Shown one piece after another: positions 1-6,389 of a DNA stretch of 7,730 nucleotides. The stretch comes from an uncultured Ignavibacteria bacterium (GTDB taxonomy: Bacteria; Bacteroidota; Ignavibacteria; Tepidaquicellales; Tepidaquicellaceae), in contig CALEVL010000151.1 in the NCBI GenBank assembly GCA_937924675.1, positions 1 through 7,730 on the forward strand. Reading direction: 5' to 3'. The notes under the pieces were generated by a model. The model had not been told where the DNA came from and did not search any database. It saw only the letters and a program-made list of their open reading frames with translations. Both the position numbers and the translations under genes were made by a program. How positions within the stretch are numbered: position 1 is the stretch's first letter; each line of letters starts with the position of its first letter.

Positions 1-2
1 AT

Positions 3-335
3 TTAGCATTGCTGTTCAAGTTTAATGCGTGCGGTGGTTATGTGATTCATTGACTGGGGTAAGAGATAAACAGTTCTGATGATGTACAACGGACCGGATT
101 CAGGGCTTGTGACCACAATTAAAGGAGATGACAATATCTTTCTGTATATATGTGCGGAAGATCCTGTGGGATAAAAGCTGCTTGAAGTAGCAAAGAACAT
201 GGTGCCGGTAACGGGGCTTACATCCATTTTCGTTATGCCTGATCCCGATAGTTGAGCTTCGATCTGCCAGTTCTGCGCATGTACAGTTTCAAAGACTGCA
301 ATGAAGACTGCGATTAACAAAGTGATTTTTTTCAT
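3..335 (-). CDS. Truncated N-terminal copy of a secreted beta-propeller-like protein (110 aa)
   Basis: This is a short exported protein of unknown function. Residues 1-20 form a Sec signal peptide (MKK, a hydrophobic core, then cleavage after VHA before QNW). Residues of about 22-89 align with the start of the intact neighbour encoded at 340-1692: both have SGSGIT, then FFAT or LFVAT, then YP(T/S)G and an (I/V)YR motif, followed by a similar stretch up to RTV or RAI. After about residue 90 the resemblance fades and a TAA at 5-3 ends the frame, so the remaining propeller and the T9SS sorting domain seen in the paralogue are absent. Its ATG lies 4 bp past the neighbour's stop, which suggests co-transcription and possibly translational coupling. 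It is probably a degenerate tandem duplicate. Whether matching sequence continues beyond the window edge cannot be seen, so a frameshifted longer gene is equally possible. Confidence 0.6.
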   Translation of the reverse strand: MKKITLLIAVFIAVFETVHAQNWQIEAQLSGSGITKMDVSPVTGTMFFATSSSFYPTGSSAHIYRKILSSPLIVVTSPESGPLYIIRTVYLLPQSMNHITTARIKLEQQC

Positions 336-339
336 GGCA

Positions 340-1692
340 TTATTTTGTTAGGATCATTTTTTTTGACAATGAAGCATCTGCAATTCCGTCAACAAGCATT
401 CTGACAAAGTAAACGCCTGACGGTATTGCTGAGCCGTCGAACTGCGTTTCATAAACTCCGGCAGACAAACTTTCATTCACGAGTCTTGATATTTCCATTC
501 CGGAAGAATTGTAAACAGCTATCTCAATGTGTGAAGATCGCAAAACCTGAAACTTTATGTTGGTAGAAGGATTGAATGGATTCGGATAGTTCTGATACAG
601 TGCATAAGAACCGGGGACCTCCGAAGAAATTGTGTTTATGCCGACTGTATAATTCTTTTTAAAAACCACGGCACCATTCTGAGTATTATTAAAAGAACCG
701 GCAAATGTTGTAATGTTATTTCCCTGAATAGAACCTCCGATCGATGAAATTCTGTATGGGGATGGTAGACCTTGTCCAAAATCTGTAAAACTACTTCCGC
801 TGCCGCGTGAGTAATACAATCCGTTCCCAACATTGTCAAAGTTCATTGGAAAGGCAGAAACCACAAAGTGAAAATCTGACGGCTGAGCTCCGGCAAGTAC
901 AAGCATCGCAATAATGTCAGAGTTTTCAAAACCAAAAATCAGTTCGAATTGAGATAATGTCTCATCCGAAATATACAGGTCTCCTTCTTCGGTTCCTGCG
1001 ACTATTATCTCACCGGTGAGAGTTGGTATTACTGCAATTGACTTCGGCGTATCTTGTTGAGGAATTCCCGTTACTTCTGTCCAACTATCACCAAGATTTT
1101 GGCTTCGGTATAAACCTTTTGCCGTTGCCGCAAAAAGCATTCCGTTTGCTTTCTCAATATCATAAGTCCAGGAACCCGATTCCATTCCTAAGTTAGACGA
1201 GACGAAACCCAGACCGGTGTTTGAACTCTTATGGACTCCGTTCCTCGCGCCAATGTAAACGTTGTCATTATCAGGATCAGCTTTGATAGAAAAAATATTG
1301 TTGCTCGTCCCGATCTGATAAGTTCTCGTCCAGCTATTCCCGTTGTCAGTTGAGCGGTAGAGCGCTTCCTGATCTATGGACGGATTCTGCCAGCAGGAAG
1401 CCCAAACCAGCGAACTCCCTTCTGTCTCAATCGCTCTGGCATTGTACGCACTTGGCCCCCCGGGAGTGACATTTATAAGGGCACCCGATCCCGACAGAGA
1501 TCTGTAAACACCGGCATTTTGACCTGAAGGATAATTGTAGCTCGCAGTTGCAACAAACAAGTCTCCGTTTTGATTTGTTTTCAAAGCTGTTATTCCGCTG
1601 CCGGGAAGCGTGCCGAAAGGCACCCATTGCTGCGCGAAGAGATTCACGATCGACAGCAGGAAAATCATAACAAATGCTGATAGCTTTTTCAT
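340..1692 (-). CDS. Secreted beta-propeller-like protein with T9SS C-terminal sorting domain (450 aa)
   Basis: This is an exported protein, probably surface-attached or released; its binding partner is unknown. The chosen start (ATG at 1692) gives MKKLSAFVMI followed by a hydrophobic core and cleavage near LFA-QQW. An upstream in-frame ATG at 1719 would add nine residues (MIFNFNNNH) before the signal peptide and is less likely. Residues 20-350 contain BNR/sortilin-like blade motifs, including LYRSTDNGNSW near 111-121, VHKSSNTG near 153-160 and LYRSQNLGDSW near 194-204. These are consistent with a beta-propeller, although the repeats are weaker in the C-terminal half. Residues of about 362-450 form the type A T9SS sorting domain, with YQNYPNPFNPSTNIKF, SAGVYE and SGVYFVRM and ending KKMILTK. 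The gene is first in an apparent operon with the truncated paralogue at 3-335 and has a good promoter upstream. The family assignment is firm for the tail and moderate for the propeller. Confidence 0.88.
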   Translation of the reverse strand: MKKLSAFVMIFLLSIVNLFAQQWVPFGTLPGSGITALKTNQNGDLFVATASYNYPSGQNAGVYRSLSGSGALINVTPGGPSAYNARAIETEGSSLVWASCWQNPSIDQEALYRSTDNGNSWTRTYQIGTSNNIFSIKADPDNDNVYIGARNGVHKSSNTGLGFVSSNLGMESGSWTYDIEKANGMLFAATAKGLYRSQNLGDSWTEVTGIPQQDTPKSIAVIPTLTGEIIVAGTEEGDLYISDETLSQFELIFGFENSDIIAMLVLAGAQPSDFHFVVSAFPMNFDNVGNGLYYSRGSGSSFTDFGQGLPSPYRISSIGGSIQGNNITTFAGSFNNTQNGAVVFKKNYTVGINTISSEVPGSYALYQNYPNPFNPSTNIKFQVLRSSHIEIAVYNSSGMEISRLVNESLSAGVYETQFDGSAIPSGVYFVRMLVDGIADASLSKKMILTK

Positions 1693-1781
1693 ATGATTAT
1701 TGTTAAAGTTAAAGATCATTCTTTGAATGGTTCAGATTTATTAGTCAAGAATCAGTAATCAGTTAATTCATTAGCTCAAGG

Positions 1782-1813
1782 CAAAAATAGACAGGGAACA
1801 TAATTCAGTCAAA
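1782..1813 (-). promoter_or_regulatory. Bacteroidota-type (sigma-ABfr) promoter for the 340-1692 gene
   Basis: On the minus strand, TTTG (1813-1810) is followed after 20 bp by TATTTTTG (1789-1782). This matches the known Bacteroidota consensus TTTG, N19-21, TAnnTTTG. Transcription would begin near 1775 and leave a leader of about 80 nt before the ATG at 1692. That leader contains a tandem heptamer AATCAGT (plus-strand 1750-1763), which may be coincidental. The match is seen directly; activity is inferred. Confidence 0.6.
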
Positions 1814-1921
1814 GAGAAACTTACGCGAATGTAGGATGATGACCAAAAGAATCTCTTGAAGAATATTGAATTAGAGCAAATAATCAACATTTACTGTGTA
1901 TCCTTTGTCACCTTGCATGCA

Positions 1922-1929
1922 TAACTTTG
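1922..1929 (+). promoter_or_regulatory. Partial Bacteroidota promoter (-7 box) just upstream of the 1944 start
   Basis: TAACTTTG fits the Bacteroidota -7 element TAnnTTTG exactly and lies 14 bp before the ATG at 1944. It would give a very short leader. The -33 box is poor: the nearest TTTG (1904-1907) is only 14 bp away, and a TGTG at 1895-1898 is 23 bp away. If the site is real, it excludes the upstream starts GTG 1896 and ATG 1917 and supports ATG 1944. Confidence 0.4.
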
Positions 1930-1943
1930 CCAAACAAAATTTA

Positions 1944-3389
1944 ATGGAGAGATCATCACTTTTAGACTTATTGAAGACGTTCTCGGCAAATGATTATAAA
2001 GAGTTCATTGCCTTTGTGAATTCTCCTTACTTCAACAGGGAAAAAATTCTCGAAAGGTTTGCAAAGATCTTGTTTGAAACTCATCCTCATTACACGAAAT
2101 CAAATGAGGAGTTGTTCTTGGAGCTTTATCCCGGCAGAAAGTATAATGACAATCTTATGAGAAACATCCGCTCGGATCTTCTGAGACTTGCGGAGCAATT
2201 TCTAAGCGTAAAAGAATTCCTTTCGTCAAAATCAGAAGTAAAGTTGAAGCTGGTGGATCAGCTCAGCAGAAGGAATCTTCCAAAGCATTGTTTGAAGCAA
2301 ATCACATCTTTGAATGTTCTCTTGGAAGCCGGAGAATTTAAAGACGACAAATATTTTCTGAACAAGTTCCAATTGGAAAGAGAGCATGATTCATTAATAG
2401 CAAGGAGCGGCGAAAAGTATTTGCGTGAAACAAGGCGTGACAAGATCATTGAGAATCTTGTTATATATTTCTTCATAAATTTCATTCACTACAATTCTGC
2501 TGATCTCAACAGGAAGAAGATAATATCTGAATCAAGCGGTGAAAATTCTTTGCCGTTTGAAATTGACGGCATCCTTGAAGGAGAAGGGAAGTACCTTCTC
2601 CAGGTTCCCTACATTAAACTGTTCTATCACATTTACAAGGTTCTGAAAGATGAAGATGAAAAACATTTCCGCGCTCTGAAGAAAATAATAACTGACGGCA
2701 TGATCGGCATTTCTGACAAGGACAAACCTAGTGTGCTTTCTGCCGCATCCAATTTTGCATACCTGAAGGCACTGGTCGGAGAAGAGAGATTCCTCAAAGA
2801 CCAGTTTGAATTGATAATGTTGTCCGTTACGAGCGGTTATCACAAGAAACTAAAGGGACATCTTCCTCTCATAATCTTTCTCAATGCAGTTATCATCGGA
2901 CTTGAATTGAAAGAAACAAAGGAGATTGAGAAGTTCGTGAAAGACTACAGCAATGACCTGCTCGATGATTACAGAGAAACAGCACAACACTTTAGTAATG
3001 CGCTTATCTATTATAAGAAGAAAGATTATGACAATGCTGTAACTGAATTATCGAAAGTCAATGCGGAGGAATTCTCATTCAAGCAGCAGATAAAGTCATT
3101 GTATCTGAAGATCTATTTTGATCTCAATGAACCGGAGCCTTTTTATTTCCATTCAGACAGTTACCGGCATTTTATAAACGAGAACAAAAAGATTCATAAG
3201 CTGGTGAGGAAGCAACTTTCTGATTATCTGATGTACACAAAGAAGCTCTTTGCATTGAGGAATTCAACTGAAGATTTAGATAGTTCATCACTAAGGAAAC
3301 TTGCTGATGAAATAAAGAGCAACCCATCGCTTATAAACAGGAAATGGCTTCTCGAGAAAGCCGAAGCGATGAAAGGTTATAAATCATAA
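1944..3389 (+). CDS. Conserved hypothetical helical protein, Bacteroidota-type, function unknown (481 aa)
   Basis: I cannot assign a function to this protein. It has no signal peptide or clear membrane span and is rich in Lys, Glu and Leu, so it is probably a cytoplasmic all-helical protein. The N-terminal 90 residues hold the most distinctive sequence: an LLxLLKTFS helix, FVNSPYFNREK (24-34), an ELFLELYPGRKYND stretch (56-69) and MRNIRSDLLRLAEQFL (72-87). From memory, similar blocks open many uncharacterised Bacteroidota proteins of 450-550 aa. Residues of about 342-395 look TPR-like (ALIYYKKKDYDNAVTELSKV, then a second helix pair). ATG 1944 (MERSSLLDLL) is preferred because upstream in-frame GTG 1896 and ATG 1917 add a Cys/Pro-containing extension that overlaps the putative promoter. 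It is the only plus-strand gene in the window, transcribed divergently from 340-1692 and convergently with the protease gene. It is a stand-alone transcription unit and shows no obvious link to its secreted neighbours. Confidence 0.85.
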   Translation: MERSSLLDLLKTFSANDYKEFIAFVNSPYFNREKILERFAKILFETHPHYTKSNEELFLELYPGRKYNDNLMRNIRSDLLRLAEQFLSVKEFLSSKSEVKLKLVDQLSRRNLPKHCLKQITSLNVLLEAGEFKDDKYFLNKFQLEREHDSLIARSGEKYLRETRRDKIIENLVIYFFINFIHYNSADLNRKKIISESSGENSLPFEIDGILEGEGKYLLQVPYIKLFYHIYKVLKDEDEKHFRALKKIITDGMIGISDKDKPSVLSAASNFAYLKALVGEERFLKDQFELIMLSVTSGYHKKLKGHLPLIIFLNAVIIGLELKETKEIEKFVKDYSNDLLDDYRETAQHFSNALIYYKKKDYDNAVTELSKVNAEEFSFKQQIKSLYLKIYFDLNEPEPFYFHSDSYRHFINENKKIHKLVRKQLSDYLMYTKKLFALRNSTEDLDSSSLRKLADEIKSNPSLINRKWLLEKAEAMKGYKS

Positions 3390-3409
3390 TTGGCTGTTGT
3401 TAGGTCTTC

Positions 3410-3427
3410 CGAAATGCTTGCATTTCG
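3410..3427 (+). terminator. Stem-loop 20 bp after the 481-aa gene, possible terminator
   Basis: CGAAATG, the loop CTTG and CATTTCG form a perfect 7-bp stem with a tetraloop starting 20 bp past the stop at 3389. The downstream T-run is weak (TTTTCT at 3437-3442, ten bases away), so it is not a textbook intrinsic terminator. It may also work as an mRNA 3'-end stabiliser. Confidence 0.4.
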
Positions 3428-3454
3428 CTCAAGTGATTTTCTCATAGTAACCAC

Positions 3455-3632
3455 CTGCAAACTTTTTTGGTCGCTACGCTTGAGGAGAGGTAATCCCATT
3501 TTCACGTCATCCCTGCCCGCTCGCGCGAATGCACATTGGCAATCAAAACCCCATAACACAAGCGGGCGTGAGCAGGGATCTTGCGGTGCATATGAAGTGT
3601 TGCTGATGTTCGGTGTTCCCAAGAGTTTGCAG
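3455..3632. repeat. Palindromic intergenic element, MITE/REP-like (178 bp)
   Basis: The element is bounded by a perfect 9-bp inverted repeat: CTGCAAACT (3455-3463) and AGTTTGCAG (3624-3632). Nested inside are ATCCCTGC (3509-3516) pairing with GCAGGGAT (3572-3579), and GCCCGCT (3515-3521) pairing with AGCGGGC (3561-3567). The inner pairs stack into a stem of about 14 bp with a short bulge on the 3' side. The core is visibly more GC-rich than its surroundings. The GTCATCCCTGC...GCAGGGATC core resembles the short palindromic repeats scattered between genes in many bacterial genomes. No transposase and no clear target-site duplication are seen. The 89-codon open frame across it has no coding character. 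With only one copy in this window, its repetitive nature is inferred. Confidence 0.5.
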
Positions 3633-3699
3633 ACAAGAAAATTTTTCTCAAGAAAATGAATTCCTTATTTTCTAATTTGATGAAAGAGTTTGATTGCTT

Positions 3700-3727
3700 C
3701 AGAAAGATTTTCTGTTTCTTTTAATTT
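3700..3727 (+). terminator. Short hairpin followed by a T-rich tract
   Basis: CAGAAA, GAT and TTTCTG (3700-3714) form a 6-bp stem with a 3-nt loop, followed by TTTCTTTTAATTT. In the plus direction this looks like a weak intrinsic terminator. It lies about 310 bp after the only plus-strand gene and just before the 3' end of the opposing protease gene, where it could stop read-through into the antisense strand. The stem is AT-rich and weak. Confidence 0.25.
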
Positions 3728-3752
3728 GCCCGCTGTAGGTAAATCTATGAAG

Positions 3753-4715
3753 TTACTTCAGCACCGTCATGCGTCTTGTCTGCGAAAACGCTCCGGCGTT
3801 AACTGTATAGAAATATATCCCGCTCGAAAAATTGGCTGCGTTGAAACTTACCAAATATCTTCCCGCTTGTTTGTATTCATCAACAAGACTGAGTACTTCT
3901 CTTCCAAGTACATCAAAGACTTTTATTGTCACAAAATTATCCACCGGCAGATCATAGCGGATGTTTGTAACAGGGTTGAATGGGTTAGGATAGTTTTGCG
4001 AAAGTGAGTATGTCTTTGGCAATGTGGATTCTGTGTTTGTCAAACCATTCATGTCTCCGTAACCGATTTCAACGAAACCGGCTCGAGTATTTACAAAATC
4101 CGATAACACAGAAACATCGTCATACTTGTCAACCGCCTGAACTCTGTAACGAACGGGATACTCAATACAGAAATTCGGAGGTGCGCATGTTTCCTTATTG
4201 CAAATTGAAATAAGCTCTTCGTCTGTATATTCCGGCACTGAGTTCTCATTTATGTCAACCGTATCAATGCAGTCGTAATAATTCTCTGAATATGCAAGCG
4301 CGTCCGGAGGAACGGAGCCCATATCGCTTGCCGTGCTTCTGTAAATCCGATATCTCTTAGCCAGACCTTCGCCGCCAATGGATCTTCTCATATCCGGTTC
4401 CATATTGTGATTCCATCTTAGCTTGATTCTTTTGTAGCCGTCTAATGTCGGCTGTGAATCGCAAGGCACTACAACCAAGCCCATTGGGCGGGAGGGAGGA
4501 GTAAGGTGAAGAGCAGAATCCAAAGAAATTGTCTCATTGACTCCCGCTTTATAGATTTTAAAGTAAGCCAGGTCTGTGGGCGTGCTGCCTGTAAAATTGT
4601 AATACCAGATGAAGATACCTGTATTCGCATTGTCCCAAGAGTTTGTGGACGGACTGGAGTATGGACTGAAGATTTCATTATATCCAATATTCCATGCATC
4701 ATATCTATCTCCCTT
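3753..4715 (-). CDS. C-terminal part of the M6 protease: Fn3-like region plus T9SS sorting domain (320 codons, no start)
   Basis: This is the continuation of the protease reading frame after the amber codon. The codons right after the stop read KGDRYDAWNIGYNEIFSPYS, ordinary protein sequence that fits the end of the protease module. Gene callers could start it at TTG 4523 or ATG 4484, but neither is convincing and no signal peptide exists, so it is a fragment and not a gene of its own. Residues of about 75-213 resemble a fibronectin-III fold (KLRWNHN, YRIYRS, YRVQAVDKYDDVSVLSDFV) and carry five Cys that may form disulfides after export. Residues of about 236-320 are the T9SS type A sorting domain (LSQNYPNPFNPVTNIRYDL, FDVLGREV, SGIYFYTV, ending RRMTVLK). 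Translated alone it would stay in the cytoplasm. The peptidase part without it could not be recognised by T9SS. Confidence 0.75.
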   Translation of the reverse strand, partial: KGDRYDAWNIGYNEIFSPYSSPSTNSWDNANTGIFIWYYNFTGSTPTDLAYFKIYKAGVNETISLDSALHLTPPSRPMGLVVVPCDSQPTLDGYKRIKLRWNHNMEPDMRRSIGGEGLAKRYRIYRSTASDMGSVPPDALAYSENYYDCIDTVDINENSVPEYTDEELISICNKETCAPPNFCIEYPVRYRVQAVDKYDDVSVLSDFVNTRAGFVEIGYGDMNGLTNTESTLPKTYSLSQNYPNPFNPVTNIRYDLPVDNFVTIKVFDVLGREVLSLVDEYKQAGRYLVSFNAANFSSGIYFYTVNAGAFSQTRRMTVLK

Positions 4716-6185
4716 CTAGGCGCGCGATGTCCAGATATTGTTATCATTTGTAAAAATTCTATCAGTCCCGTCTTCATTTAGTGTGGTATGCCTCTTTCCG
4801 ATTCCAAACCAAGTTCCGAGGCTCTTCTCGTCGGCATCAAGGAGAGAACCTGAGTAATGACTGTTGCTGTCATTACGATATGATACACTCGACTTAACAT
4901 AGAAAGGTAATTCTTGATTAATAGACCAATCCGGGATACTGTTTCCGCTGTTTGTCCAGTTGAACAAACCGTCAGCACATTCCTGGTCCATTAAGGGTGG
5001 ATAGTCATAGCCGCTGGGGGTATGGAAGATATAAACTCCCTTTCCATATCCGGAGTTAATGTCTCTGAAAGGATTGTCATGTGCAGTATCACCTGCCATT
5101 ATTCTGTCATAAGATGACTTCTTTATCCGGCTCGCTATCAGAAAGAATTCATTGCTTCCACTTACAGGCACCTGAACTACCTGCAACGTGTCGTTATTGT
5201 CTCTGGATGAAAAATCAAATAATCCGTAATTTGTTTTTGATGTAGTCTGCAATTGAGCAACTCCATATCCAAGCTTTATTGTCTCCCAAGGGCTGTGCCT
5301 TGAATCCAATCCTGTAAAAAATCCGCAATCTCCTCCTGCCATAATTCCATATCTTGCGTGACACCATCCGAAATGATAATGTCCAAGTTCGTGCGCCTGC
5401 AGCGGTGCAAATTTATCTGCCGAAAACGGACTAGCTATCCCTCCTGGTGCTCCCGGGGTATATGTACAGCCTGAACCCAATTGGCCAAATCCTGCAATGA
5501 TAGTATCATTACTTACAGTTACATGTTCATTACCCTGATTTGAAGCATAAAGTGTAGCTACGCTGCCGGGAGTTACACCAACATTTCTCCAGGTTCTGTA
5601 AACAACATACATCATGTCAATCTTTCCATCCTGCTGATACTTATATGTGCCCTCTTGATAAGCCCAATTGTCAAAATCGTTCCATCTTGTGCCAAGTTTC
5701 AAATCCAGACTATCATAAATCTCAGTGTTAATTTGAGCAAGTCCTCCATTGCTATTATACCAATACCATGGATGCTCAAGTGTCAAATGATGCGCTTCTC
5801 CGGTCACATGGAGATTCCCTCTCGAAAGTTCCATCCAGTAGTCACTCAGCTTGGCGTTTGATTCTGAGTAAGCATCCCACCAACTGCTGCCATAATCGTT
5901 GTACCTGTCTGTTGCCAGTAGATTATTCATATAAGCCGGTGCGCTGCCGGAAGGCCAATTTGAATTGTTCACATCAATTGTATCATTATCAAATTGCACA
6001 AAAATGATCAAGATTCTGAATACACTGTTACTGTTAGTTCCGGGATAGTTGTTTGTTCTTTCGGGCTTAAAAAAACCGCCTAAAGAAGAAGGAGAATATC
6101 CTGCGATCAAATATTCTTCCAGGTCTTCCTCGCAGTGAAATCCGTTAGCGGGATCATAAATTTGTGAAAATGCAAATTCTCCCAT
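4716..6185 (-). CDS. M6-family-like zinc metalloprotease, N-terminal and catalytic part (489 aa, broken gene)
   Basis: This is the open part with the peptidase domain; it would hydrolyse extracellular proteins if exported. Numbered from ATG 6185, residues 55-65 (VFRILIIFVQF) begin the domain. Residues 115-140 (DYWMELSRGNLHVTGE and onward) match the M6 block around S(x)YYxExSxGxLxVTG. HELGH at 265-269 gives two zinc-binding His and the catalytic Glu. His276 (in GWCH) may be the third ligand, one residue further away than in the metzincin HExxHxxGxxH pattern. GIMAGG at 280-285 looks like the Met-turn, followed by SPWETIKLGY, typical of M6 proteins. ATG 6185 falls inside the hydrophobic signal segment, so it is not the true start. 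The upstream LLRALLIILSIA codons are open in this frame but lack an ATG because of a frameshift. The part ends at TAG after WTSRA. The exact family is inferred from motifs; immune-inhibitor-A-like M6 is the best fit. Confidence 0.8.
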   Translation of the reverse strand: MGEFAFSQIYDPANGFHCEEDLEEYLIAGYSPSSLGGFFKPERTNNYPGTNSNSVFRILIIFVQFDNDTIDVNNSNWPSGSAPAYMNNLLATDRYNDYGSSWWDAYSESNAKLSDYWMELSRGNLHVTGEAHHLTLEHPWYWYNSNGGLAQINTEIYDSLDLKLGTRWNDFDNWAYQEGTYKYQQDGKIDMMYVVYRTWRNVGVTPGSVATLYASNQGNEHVTVSNDTIIAGFGQLGSGCTYTPGAPGGIASPFSADKFAPLQAHELGHYHFGWCHARYGIMAGGDCGFFTGLDSRHSPWETIKLGYGVAQLQTTSKTNYGLFDFSSRDNNDTLQVVQVPVSGSNEFFLIASRIKKSSYDRIMAGDTAHDNPFRDINSGYGKGVYIFHTPSGYDYPPLMDQECADGLFNWTNSGNSIPDWSINQELPFYVKSSVSYRNDSNSHYSGSLLDADEKSLGTWFGIGKRHTTLNEDGTDRIFTNDNNIWTSRA

Positions 6186-6234
6186 AGCAATGCTGAGAAT
6201 TATCAGCAGAGCCCTTAATAGTTATTGTTTTCAT

Positions 6235-6389
6235 TGTTAAGATAATTTTTGTTTGAATGAATTAGAGACAATGAATGGCAGGATAAAAATGTGCAGTAAG
6301 GATTTTTCCAGTTTATCTCAGACTGCTGATCGGGCTTGAACCCTTGCACTCATTTCTAAGGAGCTCTTATCATAATCGTTCATTCTAAA
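6235..6389 (-). terminator. Gap between the propeller and protease genes with a terminator-like hairpin (6291-6349)
   Basis: Read on the minus strand after the propeller gene's stop, GTGCAAGG (6349-6342) can pair with CCTT-ACT-GCAC (6301-6291; three bases bulge). The pairing is followed at once by ATTTTTA (6290-6284). The loop of about 40 nt contains a small CAGT/ACTG stem. This is a plausible but imperfect intrinsic terminator for 6390-7631. No clear TAnnTTTG promoter for the protease gene was found in the remaining bases up to the ATG at 6234. Confidence 0.35.

Larger units (their letters stand above)
3753..6234 (-). pseudogene. M6-type secreted metalloprotease with T9SS tail, interrupted by a frameshift and an amber codon
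   Basis: As originally built, this gene would encode a protein of about 825 aa: Sec signal peptide, M6-like zinc protease, linker, fibronectin-III-like region and T9SS sorting domain. Two lesions break it. First, the natural-looking ATG at 6234 (ATGAAAACAATAAC...) is one base out of frame with the protein. Removing one base near 6222-6224 gives MKTILLRALLIILSIAMGEF, a classic signal peptide running straight into FAFSQIYDP. Second, a TAG at 4718-4716 lies in the same frame as everything after it, so the 489-codon part and the following 320 codons are one continuous frame. Both sides of both lesions keep sensible protein sequence, so the damage is recent, or it is sequence error. Programmed read-through is possible but nothing in the local context argues for it. 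The two open parts are listed separately. Confidence 0.75.

Noticed and set aside
3586..3591. ATGCAC (3529-3534) and GTGCAT (3586-3591) as a further stem of the intergenic element
   Set aside because: This pairing would cross the inner stem as a pseudoknot, and six bases is easily chance over this distance.
3390..3659. 89-codon plus-strand open frame right after the 481-aa gene
   Set aside because: It starts at the codon after the stop, overlaps the palindromic element, and its Arg/Ser/Cys-rich product shows no domain or signal; it is a chance open frame across a repeat.
3690..4007. Plus-strand open frame of 105 codons
   Set aside because: It lies antisense to the conserved T9SS tail of the protease, has no recognisable features, and is a shadow of that coding region.
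4469..4777. 102-codon minus-strand open frame overlapping the protease amber codon
   Set aside because: It lies in a different frame from both protease parts, which are in frame with each other. Its product looks unlike protein, so it does not bridge the stop by frameshifting.
6237..6244. TATCTTAA (minus strand) as a -7 promoter box for the protease gene
   Set aside because: It lacks the TTTG half of the Bacteroidota consensus and no TTTG or TTG sits at the right distance upstream.
6315..6350. tRNA T-arm-like GGGTTCAAGCCC on the minus strand between the propeller and protease genes
   Set aside because: The flanking bases do not form a five-base T stem and there is no acceptor, D or anticodon arm. 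The stretch is better explained as part of the terminator-like hairpin.
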